From Strigamia acuminata (taxonomy: Eukaryota; Arthropoda; Chilopoda; Geophilomorpha; Linotaeniidae), in the NCBI GenBank assembly GCA_949358305.1, contig OX442314.1, forward strand, positions 34,283,608-34,343,607: 60,000 nt of DNA, read 5' to 3'. Position numbers and translations under genes: made by a program. Position 1 is the first letter of the stretch, and each line of letters starts with the position of its first letter. The notes under the pieces are model-generated. The model worked only from the letters and a program-made list of their open reading frames with translations, was not told where the DNA came from and searched no databases. This document shows positions 32,201 to 42,506 of the stretch, piece by piece.

Positions 32201-32371
32201 GGGGATAAAAGTAACATCAAATGTTACAGCTGTGGAGAATACGGCCACTACTCAGATAAATGTGAGAAAACCGTCAAAGAAAAAGACATCATGCAAACCA
32301 TGATAAAAATGATGATGGAGTTAAAAACTGATCTAGCAAAAAACTTCCGAGCGCAGGCGTCGCCGAAATAA
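29231..32371 (+). CDS. gag: Gypsy Gag protein with long charged helix, 1046 aa
   Basis: Structural protein of element 3, much longer than usual Gypsy Gag. Order: a charged N-terminus; a Thr/Pro/Ala-rich linker; about 245 residues (roughly 235-480) almost wholly Glu/Lys/Arg/Gln with REEAR- and KEREQ-type repeats, read as a single alpha helix or coiled coil; a Ser/Arg/Asp-rich disordered zone to about 620; a capsid-like region around 655-800 (HYIQTRFDGSWKAGDRFLD, GSAREWYQGLKNPTWDDFLV); and one CCHC knuckle CYSCGEYGHYSDKC near 997-1010. The ATG at 29231 lies 75 nt after the primer site, so the leader is very short. The helix could drive Gag assembly; that is inference. Confidence 0.94.
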   Translation: MSDKDEQSTSETEQRMPEKGKRTSDYHLRSDGPVPEMSAKAKARANKRRAKAQKEEQAASLAALDGPERERVPLKMQPFEDTDPEAQENREEIRDVSPGRVSILMTEETNEAPRETVTVGTNPSPPTAQTSVEQTPRKNDGGTPITPRVTASPAVVSVEVSHLIRLTQQAAQLKAMIDIPVGTSVWESITLLTDAICAAQAPTPVARPAAEMPMPQVTPSDTGGFAPDPNRALHQSREKAREEARQEATNRQRRLSAERRELWKEEEEREQRERRTTERTEKLVQKMREEREAKIRKEWNATVEGRHREAQEYEDQFQALVAQRKAEKLQMLREEAILQHQKWEERHRERLREEEARKEKEQFLKEKEEWDRVRWTEEYKAKKQAIIDEQKRWEAENWEKETERFQKEYEQGVSDRKKREENPKRKSEPPSGSDTDTGEDATKPAKTAKRGKSQKRDGSVPKTKDRHPSKRSETGAAIDALLEKKNANKNRERPESEKNSWHSFYENNDGEEPPPSGGSKQKKAGGENPPRGPRFHPQGDPSEPSDSSDDDHPSRPSTGRSQEGSDGHRSNRPNASDRSSRSSNPRSEEGNFQDSSGRHYTMSELGRALLNSFRREGIDLGHPGDEHNRAGERVKRKYGVRNEPSSEATGNIRWQHYIQTRFDGSWKAGDRFLDEVMRIKKATKATVADMLTHGLVELTTGSAREWYQGLKNPTWDDFLVRFDLRYGETPDEISNKLRGLRQAPGETLADYDARAKLLFARAPYEINPAGFTMIFYGGLSAHSQRILLDMRAPRTGDYQDVSNYLLTNTLEIEQRYYATLPPEEADAHEKRLQTSAERHKTSEKLMRPSEYLSGIMSLTEASFGRMLTPKAGSILPANPIAAPKKAPAATAMQVTSTDPTQMEKVEETTPLATAKEEEPASSDEEALNEHLENLSTGCDDQGPYLHHAHRALAITQFRAHVQATKARGALGGKRRFPTPFVPKKPGFTPTGDKSNIKCYSCGEYGHYSDKCEKTVKEKDIMQTMIKMMMELKTDLAKNFRAQASPK

Positions 32372-32389
32372 ATTCAGCTTCGTCTGCGC
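32338..32389 (+). promoter_or_regulatory. -1 ribosomal frameshift signal, gag-pol of element 3
   Basis: Heptamer A AAA AAC at 32338-32344 in the gag frame, a 6-nt spacer, then GCGCAGGCG (32351-32359), which can pair over 9 bp (one G-U) with CGTCTGCGC (32381-32389) across a 21-nt loop. The gag stop is 8 codons past the expected slip, at 32369-32371. The -1 frame continues openly into pol. Confidence 0.9.
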
Positions 32390-35300
32390 CAGCCGCGGAA
32401 ATTAAAAAGAAGAAATATCACACTGGACCCGCAGGTCATGCCTTGGCAGAGGCACAGATCAAAGACCGCATACAGACCGTTCCGAAGAAGGAGGAAAAAG
32501 TGACGTTAACGAGTATGCAAGTGAGAACGAAACCGGAGGTCGACATGGATTGGACGGACCTTCCGTTCAATCTGGAGGTTGAGCCCCAGACATTACGCGT
32601 ATTTCACTGCAATGTCACGAAAACACATTGCGAAACTCTGTGTATGCTGCCAGTGGAGATAGAAAACCAAAAATTGTTCGGTCTACTGGATTCAGGAGCG
32701 GACCGTTCATTCATATCCGAGGATATAGTAAAAGACTTGGATATTGGAAAAAAGGTGGCACAAGTGAACGCGAACGTAGAATTGCTCACCGCCAACGGCT
32801 ACGTCAAGCCGAAGGGCGTAGTTCGCATCATGATCGACTGGAAGGGGGGGAACCTGTCCCACCCCTTCATAGTCTTGCCATCCCACGACAAAGTATTCCT
32901 CCTAGGGATGGATATCATGGCGAAACTGAAAATTCAGCCAAACCCGATAACCCGTTCATGGAACTGGATAAGTCCCGAGGGAGAACGGCCAGTCCCCGTG
33001 ATCCCCCAAAAATTACTGGACGAAGCCAGGGACAAAGAGGAATACGGAAGAGGATTGCGAAAATTCGTCCAAGATTACGATTTCGCAGCCTTCACTCTGG
33101 AATTACAAAGGAGTAACGTCGTGGACACCCTGGTCGAGGAGGCAGCACTGCGTGTCAACGAGGCATCGCTACTAAGGCGAGTGCTTCGAAAACATGAAAG
33201 AATTCTGACCAAGACACCTGGTCGAACGACGGAGGCAACCCACGAGATAGTCTTAACCACAGACAAGCCGATTCGAGTGCCTTACAAGGGGATGAACCCC
33301 CAGAAAAGAGACATTGTGACGCAAATGTGCCAAGACATGCTCGACAAGGGCATAGTAACGCAAGCCCTGGGCGAATACGCCATGCGGATCGTCCTGGTAA
33401 TGCGTCCAGGTTCGGAACCTCGACTATGCATCGATTATCGCCCCCTGAACGCGATAACGGTTATAGACCCGATTCAGATGCCGTCTATAGACTCGATCCT
33501 CCGGGAACTGAGCCCATTTAAGTGGGTAACCACCATGGACCTATCAAAGGGGTATTGGCAGGTGGAACTCAAACCCGAAGACAAACTGAAAACAGCTTTC
33601 TACTCCCCGATAGGAAGACTAATGTTCAACGTGATGCCGTTCGGGCTTGTAAATGCCCCGAGCACGTTCCAGAAATTGATCGAAAGCGTGTTGGGAGATA
33701 TGCTTCACGACTTCGTGTGGGCGTATCTCGACGACATCATAATAACGTCGGACACATTCGAAGAGCATATAGACCACATCGACAGAGTGGTCTCTCGCCT
33801 GGCCAAGGCGGGACTCCACATCCATCCAGGGAAGAGCAAGTTTTGCAGAAAAGAGCTTGCCTTCCTGGGATACCGAATAGGAGTCGAGGGAATCGCGATT
33901 GACCCCGAAAAGGTTAAAGCAATAAACGGATTCCCCGCCCCCGAAGATATAAAAGGTGTCCAGAGATTTATGGGCATGGTCAATTTCTTCGGCCGACTGC
34001 TCTCTGGTCTGGCTGAGGTGGCCGCGCCTATAACGGATCTCTTACGAACGGATAAAGAGTTTGAGTGGACGGTCCAGTGCGAGGCCGCATTTAGCACGAT
34101 CAAGCAAATGCTGGCTGACGTCGAAAAGACGCCATTGCCGGACCTAAACCGACCGTTCGTGTTGCACACCGACGCGAGTAAAATCGGACTGGGTGCAGCC
34201 CTTCTGCAGACCCACGTATACAACGGAATCTCGCAGGAAGTACCCTGTATGTTTATAAGCAGAAAAATACAGGGCGCGGAGAAAAATTACACGGCAACGG
34301 AACTAGAATGCCTAGCCGTAATTTGGGCAGTGCGGAAGTTTTGCGACTATCTGGAGTACACGAACTTCGAGGTTCAGACAGATCACCAGGCACTAAGCTG
34401 GTTGATGAAACTCAAAGAACCCTCCGGCCGACTCGCACGATGGCAACTGGAATTAATGGCGTGCAATATAACAATTACGTACCGCCCCGGGAAGTACAAT
34501 CATGTGGCCGACGCCCTCTCAAGAGCCCCAGCCTCTGACCCCCAAGGTCCAGACGACGACGGCGAGGATGACACCCACCTCTTGTACTGCCCGACTCCAC
34601 GGAGAATATGGCGTTTGCGAAAGGCGGACGAGCTACCAGTGATGGAGCCCGAAGATAGAACGTTTTGTGGTTTTTGGACTCGAACATACCAGCCAGCTGG
34701 GACGAACGATTCAACATCCGAAATTCAATCTCCGCCCCCCGGAGAAACCCACAAAACCCCACTACGCGCCTTCACAGCAAAAATTGAAGAAAAAACGCAA
34801 TATGCTCCACCCACGAGACGTGAGTTCATCGAACACCAGGCAGCCGACGCAAAATGTCAAATTATAACACAATACTTGCTAAACGGCGAATTTCCGGAAG
34901 GGATGACAAACCCCCACCGCCGAAAACAGTTCGTCAAGGAAGCAACAAGCTACCTCATAGATGATGAACTCCTGGTAAAATACCACCCGACGTTTCAAGA
35001 TGACCTCAGCGGAGCGGGAAACTCGGTTAAAGTGGTCGTGCCGACATCGCTGCACACCCGACTGTTGTGGCTGATGCACGGACACCCGCTCGCCAGCCAT
35101 TCTGGCGTGGCGAGGACCCTTTATCGAGTAAAACAACTTTTCTTCTGGCCGGGCGCGCGGCAAAAGATAACGAAATTTATCCGACACTGCCCCCGGTGCC
35201 AAGCGTGCAGACCGCGAGATAAAGTGGCCAGAAACGCCATGTCTCTCGGACCCTACGCACCATTTGACTGCCTAAGCATAGACTTGATGGGCCCCAAGCC

Positions 35301-36474
35301 CACAACGGGAAACAAGAACATGTATATTCTCGTAATTATGGATGTGGCCACCCGATGGCCGGAGCTGTACGCCCTCGCGAAGCCCTCGGCTGAAAACATA
35401 GTCGAGTGCCTTTACGACGTGGCAATGCGATTTGGGTTTCCCAGAAAACTCATTTCGGATAACGGCCCCCAATTCCGATCAAGAATATATAAGGACTTCT
35501 GTAGAAAATTTAAAATGGATACATCAAACACCTCCACGTATAATCCTCAGACAAACCCAGTCGAGAGATTAAATAAAGATATAAAATATGCGCTGACAGT
35601 ATTCACCGATATTCACAATCGATGGGACGAATACCTGCGAGAAATCGCTTTCAGCATTCGCTCAACCGTGTCAAGAACACGCGAATTCTCACCGGCGTAC
35701 CTCAACTTCGCCCGCGAATTAAGGATGCCATGGGACCCACGCGTTGCCGAAGCTGTTAACGTATTAGACCCATCGAGCCCACATGAGTACGTGTGCCGGT
35801 TGGAACAGACTATATCCGACACATACCAGCATATGATGGCGCATATTTTCAACATGAGAGAGAGAATCGCAGATAAAGAAGGCGATCTCGCTTTCGCGAA
35901 CTTTAAAGTGAATGATCTAGTGTGGAAGGAGGCACACACGTTGTCCAATGCAGCGAGGGGCATCGCCGCCGGTTTAGCCGACAAGAGGGACGGTCCCTAT
36001 GTAATTGTGGCCGAACACGGCGGCAACGCATACCAACTGCGCCGCTTAGAAGACAACAAAAATTTTCAGTCGATACATGGCCGAGATTTAAGGCCATATC
36101 TGCCAGAGTTTCCCCAAGAAATCTGGCTGGAAGGTCAGACACACAGCGGCCAAGGGGGCACCGTGGTCGACACGTTCCAAAAAACGAATGAAGCTGAAAA
36201 TATAACGGAGGACGAGGACGAGTTCTTCGACGCCGAATCCCCAGCCGACGAGGCTCCAACTCAGCCGGAGCAAGCAATTTCGGAGAGGGAGGAAGCAGAA
36301 GAATGTACTTCTGAAATGGAAAATAAAAAAATAAATAATGAGAAAAATGCCAACACATCGGAGATGAACGAGCAAGTAGAGTCACGATCTACGAGCACGT
36401 CGAAAATCAACCTTCGACCACGACGAAGCGATAATCCGTTCATTCGGGACGGCAAAGTCGTGGGGAAGAACTAA
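32344..36474 (+). CDS. pol: Gypsy pol polyprotein (protease, RT, RNase H, integrase)
   Basis: Intact pol in the -1 frame. No ATG lies near the beginning, and the TTG at 32443 is an unlikely start. Domains with residues counted from 32443: aspartic protease LLDSGADRSFIS (about 81); reverse transcriptase with AYLDDIIITS (about 425); RNase H with LHTDASKIGLGAALLQ (about 575); integrase HHCC finger (HGHPLASHSG..CPRCQAC); DDE core with SIDLMGPKP, SDNGPQF and a Glu in PVERLNKD; a GPY/F module (DGPYVIVAEHGGNAYQL); and an acidic tail ending in Arg-rich sequence. All active-site residues are present and the frame is uninterrupted, so the copy may be competent. Confidence 0.97.
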   Translation, partial: LPSAGVAEINSASSAPAAEIKKKKYHTGPAGHALAEAQIKDRIQTVPKKEEKVTLTSMQVRTKPEVDMDWTDLPFNLEVEPQTLRVFHCNVTKTHCETLCMLPVEIENQKLFGLLDSGADRSFISEDIVKDLDIGKKVAQVNANVELLTANGYVKPKGVVRIMIDWKGGNLSHPFIVLPSHDKVFLLGMDIMAKLKIQPNPITRSWNWISPEGERPVPVIPQKLLDEARDKEEYGRGLRKFVQDYDFAAFTLELQRSNVVDTLVEEAALRVNEASLLRRVLRKHERILTKTPGRTTEATHEIVLTTDKPIRVPYKGMNPQKRDIVTQMCQDMLDKGIVTQALGEYAMRIVLVMRPGSEPRLCIDYRPLNAITVIDPIQMPSIDSILRELSPFKWVTTMDLSKGYWQVELKPEDKLKTAFYSPIGRLMFNVMPFGLVNAPSTFQKLIESVLGDMLHDFVWAYLDDIIITSDTFEEHIDHIDRVVSRLAKAGLHIHPGKSKFCRKELAFLGYRIGVEGIAIDPEKVKAINGFPAPEDIKGVQRFMGMVNFFGRLLSGLAEVAAPITDLLRTDKEFEWTVQCEAAFSTIKQMLADVEKTPLPDLNRPFVLHTDASKIGLGAALLQTHVYNGISQEVPCMFISRKIQGAEKNYTATELECLAVIWAVRKFCDYLEYTNFEVQTDHQALSWLMKLKEPSGRLARWQLELMACNITITYRPGKYNHVADALSRAPASDPQGPDDDGEDDTHLLYCPTPRRIWRLRKADELPVMEPEDRTFCGFWTRTYQPAGTNDSTSEIQSPPPGETHKTPLRAFTAKIEEKTQYAPPTRREFIEHQAADAKCQIITQYLLNGEFPEGMTNPHRRKQFVKEATSYLIDDELLVKYHPTFQDDLSGAGNSVKVVVPTSLHTRLLWLMHGHPLASHSGVARTLYRVKQLFFWPGARQKITKFIRHCPRCQACRPRDKVARNAMSLGPYAPFDCLSIDLMGPKPTTGNKNMYILVIMDVATRWPELYALAKPSAENIVECLYDVAMRFGFPRKLISDNGPQFRSRIYKDFCRKFKMDTSNTSTYNPQTNPVERLNKDIKYALTVFTDIHNRWDEYLREIAFSIRSTVSRTREFSPAYLNFARELRMPWDPRVAEAVNVLDPSSPHEYVCRLEQTISDTYQHMMAHIFNMRERIADKEGDLAFANFKVNDLVWKEAHTLSNAARGIAAGLADKRDGPYVIVAEHGGNAYQLRRLEDNKNFQSIHGRDLRPYLPEFPQEIWLEGQTHSGQGGTVVDTFQKTNEAENITEDEDEFFDAESPADEAPTQPEQAISEREEAEECTSEMENKKINNEKNANTSEMNEQVESRSTSTSKINLRPRRSDNPFIRDGKVVGKN

Positions 36475-36856
36475 AAATAAAAGAAAATGTGATAACATGG
36501 AGCGGAGGCCTCGTAAAATAGAAAGATTTACTTGCGAGAGCTGCTGCACATGTTGAGACGCGAAAATTTGGCTAAGTCCAAACTTCGCAACGAATTGTCG
36601 CAGTCACCACTAACAGACGAGAAGTTATGACGTATCGGGCGACCGCGTGACAACAAAACCACGCGGTCAACCCCGTAGCGTCATTGCCAGCACGGCGGAT
36701 CTCGCAAAATACGAGACGCGTTCGAGACCCACAATTCTCAGCGTCGATAGGCCCAGTTTCCGACTGTTTTTAACACGACGAGACGTGTTTTTTTTGCTTC
36801 TCCCCAAAGAGAAAGACAAAGACCTCTCAAACAAAACTTCATTTTTCTAAATTGAA
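36475..36856 (+). other. Spacer between pol and ORF3 exon 1 of element 3
   Basis: 382 bp without a credible open frame. It may hold the splice acceptor for a subgenomic ORF3 RNA, but none is distinctive. Confidence 0.5.
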
Positions 36857-39800
36857 ATGGCCGATCGACGCAACCCACGATTAGAGCCGAGCGCATCGTC
36901 GAGAGACGAGAGCGACGGCCTAATCGTAAATGCAGAAGAAGATGAGAATTGGGACGAACAACCGCCGTTGCAGGTAAATTAGTGTGATTTCCCCAGAGAA
37001 ATCACATAATTCTTTGAATCTGTTGCATCCAACCCAGATTGGAGCGTGACTTGTGACTGATATATTTCTTTCTGTTTTATTGTTGATTTAAGGCTGGCTA
37101 AAAAACCCGAGAGTGGACCCAGATTCACCTCGGAGTCAAGGCCGCCAAAAAACTAGAACAAAGGAAGTGTTCGCGGAATGGCGTCGTGGCAAACCAAAAC
37201 CAAAACTAAAGGTTTTCTTTCTTTTAAATTTAAACATCGTAATAAATTAAAATACGATTAGAGTTAAAATAAAAAAGTTTAACGTAAAATTAAAATTTAA
37301 CGATCGGTTTTGCCTGCGACCCCTTCCTAAAAGCGGATCACCTGAGTTCAAAAGTAGTGTTGGATCAGCGCTACGACGGCGGAGATCATCGCAGAACTGC
37401 GAAACAAGAAAATAAGACCGACGGCCGCAACAAAAGAAAGGAGTTGCTGCCACCGTCGATCTTGAGCATATTTCTGATCCCCATCGTTAACTGGGATTTA
37501 TTATATTAATCTTGTGATCTAAAATTATTCAGGTCGACCCGCTAGAATCGTGGGACGCCCTGCCTCCGACGGCGTCAACCGCCAACAACATCTTTCGCGG
37601 AGCCCTGCCGATTTACCTGCGGCAGGCCTATCCTGCGGAGACCAGCGCCTGGAAGATTCGATTGATGTATTCCGGGACCCTCGAAGAAAAATTCGAGCGA
37701 TCGAAAACGCTGGTCGAGTGCATGACGAAGGAGATGAGGGAGCGAGTGGGGCCGCGGATCCCACACGATTCGGATCCGCCGAGCCCCGTTTACTCCGGGT
37801 ATCTGGAAGAGGCTTACCCAGGCACGGTGGCCGAGTTGCACACCTCCCACAGGTGGCGCGAGGCCCCGACCTTGGCAGCCCGCCAGAGAATAGTGGACGA
37901 CGAGATCGAACGCTTAAAGCGCACCGAGACTCACGGAGTAACGCGAGTTCTCGAGAGAAACGGTTTCTCCCCCGAAGAAATCCGTAGATGGCTTCGCGAC
38001 ATCGAAGAAGATCATCTGACACCCAGATGGATACCGCCGGCGAATTTTACGGCCACGCAGTCTGAGATGTGGCAGTTATACCACGCTGGTATCCTGGGAA
38101 GTCGCCGCCATCACAGAAGATCGAAGCGTCCGGCGGAATCCGCTCCACGCGGACCCGCACGAAGAAGACAGGCCGTCTCCCCAACAGAGGCCGGCCCGTC
38201 AACGAGTCGCGACTACCGCAGCCGCTCGAGCAGCTCCAGTTCCCGAACTCGAGTTGTCGTGCGCTCGGAGTGTCGCCGAGTAGTAACGCTCGAGCCTGCC
38301 TCGCCAGACGATGCGCGGGCTGAACGAACGGTCGAATCTTCCGCCCACTGGGCTGCGAGGACCGAGACACACCAAGATCGAGGAAAGAAAAGATCCTCGT
38401 TGTTTATGGCGATTACTACGCAGTCGTCAGATCGATCCTCGTCGCGACGAACCGTCTCATCCCACCAGAGACCGGATTCCCCGTCGGACGTCCCCCAGAG
38501 GACGGTCCAACGAAGGTCCGTCGCAGCCAGCACCAGAAGGAACCGGAAACGCAAAGTACGTCAGAAGATACGTGCACAATCCCTGATAGCCAAGGGATTA
38601 GAGAAGGAGCGAGAGATGGCCGCCGCGAAAAGGTCCGAACCCCAGAGTCTCGAACCCACGGCTGGGCCATCCAGGCTCCAAGCGGAGATCGACCTGGGAG
38701 AATTAACGGAGGAACAATTGTCCCAAGATGAGTCGGATAAGGATGGACCGGTTACGAAGCAGGATCTGGCCGTGGCATTGAAGAACGCCTTCCGAGGATA
38801 CGCGGCCAACCGGCCGTCGAACTCAACACCGGCTGTGCCAACCGCGCTTGTGCCCCCACAGGTGCAACCGCGATGGCCGCCACTCCTCGAGGGTACAAAC
38901 CCAGCCGTGACCGCGTGGACTCCTCCCCGGATGATTCCGGTGGGAGATCCAACTCCGAAACGGGTCAGATACGATGACTTACCCGGGTTGGGCCGTCCAC
39001 CATCACCCCCAACACCGCGCGTGTATCAACCTCATCGCAACGCCGAGTGGTACGCACAGCGGGAGATGGACGCCCGGTGCCGGCGTGAAGCGGCCTATCC
39101 TCCACTCAGCGAGCTACGGGAATATCTGGCCGAATACGAGAACCCCGCGATTGCCGAGTTGGCCATACGACAGGCCGACGCCGCCCAGACTCACCACATC
39201 AATTGGGCGATCGAACAGATGCGGACGCTGTCACAACAATTCAGTGACAATCCGGACCGCGCTCACCCCTGCCATCGGAGCAGTTTGAATTTGGCCGTGA
39301 CGAACGTCTTGGCCCAGCTGTTGTCCCTGGGCGTCTTCTTGGACAGTCGGCAGGCTATGGCGGCCTGGACAATCGTCGATCGTGAGGGAGTTCACCTTCC
39401 TCGGGCGTTGTACCAGGTATGGGCCGGATGGACTCCTGAGCCCGCCTCGCTGCGCTTCGACCTGGCCAGAAATACAGAAAACCCAGGCCTACAGTTTTCA
39501 AAGATGCGCTCGTTAGCATTCCGCTACCGGAACCCCGGAGTCCACCCTTCCTTGTTGCGAACAATTCGGGAGGCTCCGGAGATACCGGGGACGGCAGCGA
39601 GCCTACCACAGGCCATCGGGACCGCCCCCCCAGAGGCGGCGGTCCAACCATACATACCGACCCCAAAGCCGGTATTCCCGAAGGAGAAGCGGTACGCGAA
39701 TCGACCCAAATTGATTCCGAAGCGCTCCAACCGAGGACCGCGAACTCCTCCGCTGCCCTCTCCTTCACCACCAGCGGCAGAGCTGGCCGCTCTTGCAACA

Positions 39801-40319
39801 GAGCCGGCTACGCCACCGTTGGAGAGTCCAATGGAGATTCCACTTCCTCCATCGCCTCCGCCGCCCCCAGCAGCGCAGCTTTATTTGAGGCTGGGAGTGG
39901 AATACCCCTTCCTTCAGATGTCGGAGTTCACGCGACAACGCATCATTGACTCCGATGATCACGGCGAGTCGATCCTCAAATGGCTGAACAGAGAGGCCCG
40001 ATCCACCATGGATGCCGTCTTCCATCGCCGTATCCTACGGGCCCACAGGAAACCCGGTTCGAGCGCCGAGTCGCGAAGGATTCGACTCGTTCCAGACCGA
40101 TTCCCTGCATCTACCCGGATTTGGATCCATGAGCGTACGGGACTGATCGGCGAACCCGTCGGTGGTCACCCGCAATATTTCATCAACGAGCGACAGAATC
40201 CTGCGGATCTGACAACCTCTCTGCCCCCGGATTTACCACCTCCGCCACCGGCCGTGCCGCCAGTGATCCTCCGCCCATGCAGAGGAGTGTTGCCGGCTCT
40301 GCGCAGAGGAGAGCGATAA
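36857..40319 (+). CDS. Spliced ORF3 of element 3, about 967 aa, unknown function
   Basis: A short exon begins with ATG at 36857 and runs 39 codons (MADRRNPRLEPSASS.., acidic) to a donor CAG|GTAAAT at 36973/36974. A 559-nt intron ends ATTATTCAG at 37532. The second exon starts at 37533 in phase 0 and runs open to 40319. Upstream of 37662 it adds 43 codons (VDPLESWDALPP..). The protein is Arg/Ser/Pro/Ala-rich with a disordered middle (SRSSSSSSRTR, poly-Pro runs). There are folded-looking parts near its start (EEIRRWLRDIEEDH), after the middle (SLNLAVTNVLAQLLSLGVF) and near the C-terminus (ILKWLNREARSTMDAVFHRR). It has no signal peptide, transmembrane segment, protease-like or env-like feature, and no family is recognised. 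It is as long as Gag, with intact coding over about 3 kb in a young copy, so it is probably functional. Confidence 0.75.
36974..37532 (+). other. Intron of ORF3 in element 3
   Basis: GT-AG, 559 nt, phase 0 on both sides. A minor open stretch around 37093-37215 could be an alternative exon but has no supporting motif. Confidence 0.65.
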
Positions 40320-40351
40320 AATTTGAGATCGCTCCGATCCGAGATCGAAGC

Positions 40352-40364
40352 TGGAGGAGGGACG
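40352..40364 (+). promoter_or_regulatory. Polypurine tract of element 3
   Basis: TGGAGGAGGGACG immediately before the 3' LTR. Near-pure purine, right position. Confidence 0.75.
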
Positions 40365-41185
40365 TGTGGTGACCCAGTTGGATAAGTGTCCCCCCAGGGC
40401 GGATACTTGTCCTCTGAGTCACTATGATTGAAGAGTCGTTCCCCCCCGAGTTGGCTCCACCTCCCCATGGCAGGTGTGTGCCCCGAGGGGGAGGAAGCGG
40501 CTGGTGGTCAGCCCCCATTGGTTGATCGCCGGCCCTTCACCCCACTGCATAAAAGGCTGTGTTTCCCGCCTAAAGTAAGAACTTACACAAACGACACCAA
40601 GAACACAGCAACTACCTCACCGTCAGGCCAACTTCAACTACAAGTTAGGATTGATCGAGGATCGCTGAGTAAAGTGCAAACTGTAACTCTCACGAAGTCA
40701 CTTGCGAGCTATTCCTGCGAAAGCACGAGAATAGCCCTTGTGAAATCACCCAGAATAATCGCCCAGACGATTATTCGCCGAAGTAAGTGTCCGAGTGCTT
40801 TGTAGGGAACCCCAAAGTTCCTAGACGAGGCCTCTGCGACGCTAAACCAAACCCTAGACAACAGGCACGGATAGAAGACTCGAGAGAGCATTCCACCGCG
40901 TCCGTGAAGACGAATCCGTGACGAATTAACGACAACTCGAGACGCCGCCTTTGTTCCGCCGACCACGCGGAATCGACGACGCCATCTTGAGAAATCCTTT
41001 GTTCGACGCTGACCACGTCGACTCTAGAATTATTACTGAGTGTATTTTAAAGGCATAAAGCCTGGTGAATAAATTACCTGTTTATTTACATACATTTAGT
41101 ATTCATTTGGGTATTTGCATAATTGATCACAGGTAAAGTATTACACGTTAGCGCTATTTAAACCTATACAAAGTAGGACGCGACA
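40365..41185 (+). repeat. 3' LTR of element 3 (821 bp)
   Basis: Same length and, by eye, same sequence as 28316-29136; the embedded short open frames translate identically. Followed by the target duplication GGCT at 41186. Confidence 0.97.
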
Positions 41186-41189
41186 GGCT

Positions 41190-42506
41190 ATGGACCGTAC
41201 AATACCCTACAAAAGCAGCCAAAGTTCAAGCAATGGTTCACTAAAGGATTGGACCAGGAATTAAGCCCAATTCTTTTTAGACATCCTCTTCTTAAAATTG
41301 CTTTCTATAATAGTTGATACTCCACATTTTTTCATTACCCAATGTTAATTCCAGCACAGCTGCTGTATTTTAGATATTTTAAAGCAAATACCAAAAATAT
41401 TTAAATGATACTTTCTACGAGAATGTCAAAAACACAAAAATAAATATTAAAATGAGGGATAAGTAGAAGACTCCACACAATTTACCTAATAACAACTTCA
41501 GAAAAATGTAAATGTTTCGGAATACAGCTTACAATGTAAATGCCACACACATTCTAGAATGTGGTCTTACAGTACAAAATCATGTAAAAAGCCACATTCA
41601 TGTGAGAATGTGGGCTTACAAACACAATAAATCACAAATTTAGTAAGTGGTCGTGTAATAAATAGAAATGGAAGCCATTTGACGCCGAGAAATGGAAATT
41701 AACGTTGTACTCAACTTAATACTTCGATCAGAATCAAAAAAATGAAATTTAAAAAAATACTTAAATGTACAGTAAAGCACAACAGGAATATTCAAAGCGG
41801 ATAAATTCCACAGAAACGAACCAAAATCAAATTAAAATGCAAGTGAAGAACAAACCAAGCCCGAAACGAAGCAACGTGGCGCCCGGAACAAAGATCCAAA
41901 TGATTCTGCGGGGTTCACATTGCTAAACACGGATAATGTCTTAAGAGTAGAACGAATCTTTTCTCGAGGAATGAACCAATCGTCAATGCTGAAGATTTTA
42001 AACGTCACGAGTCACGACATAATCAAATGATGATTGTGAATAAAAATTCAAAATATAGCCAATAAACCAAAATTAAAAATCCCAACAATTTTAACCATTC
42101 CTAGTGCGAGTAAAACGTGGCGATTTCAAATTTGTTAACTAAAAAAATTATTTTAGTCTGCAGATGTTCAATAAATTAAAAACATGTTTTTAAGACTTAT
42201 TTGAACAAAATTCAGATGGCATTACAAAAAAAATCAGCTATACTCTTGTTCGACTCAAAAAGGGCCCCTTCTCCCATTGGCCGAGCCATTTCACTGGTGT
42301 AGTAACCCAAATAAATATAGACCCAAACACCAGAATTGCATTACAATGTACAGACATCGATTGCCTAGGTACTAGGTAACAGGCTAAAATTTCAAATTGT
42401 GTGGTTTCCAGACAAAGCAACCAATAAACAGAGCAAACATGAGTTTTACATTTATATGTGCATAAAACTTTATTTTTTAAAAGAAAGTAACGTTTTTTAA
42501 TAAAAA
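41190..42506. other. AT-rich region right of element 3
   Basis: Directly after the insertion site a 42-codon open frame (about 41189-41317, ending TGA) reads YGPYNTLQKQPKFKQWFTKG and onward. It could be the tail of an exon, but no acceptor is visible on the other side of element 3. The rest holds short inverted motifs around ACATTCTAGAATGTGG (41543-41620) and no gene I can support. Confidence 0.3.

Larger units (their letters stand above)
28312..41189 (+). mobile_element. Ty3/Gypsy element 3, complete, 12.87 kb, three ORFs, recent insertion
   Basis: Full-length plus-strand element at 28316-41185, flanked by GGCT on both sides (28312-28315 and 41186-41189). Layout: 5' LTR 28316-29136, tRNA-Pro-like primer site 29139-29156, gag 29231-32371, pol by -1 frameshift 32344-36474, spliced ORF3 36857-40319, polypurine tract, 3' LTR 40365-41185. 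The LTRs have the same length and look identical, so insertion is very recent. GC content and codon choice are visibly higher than in elements 1 and 2, marking it as a separate lineage. Confidence 0.97.

Noticed and set aside
37247-37453. Minus-strand frame inside the ORF3 intron of element 3
   Set aside because: No domain and opposite to the element's transcription.
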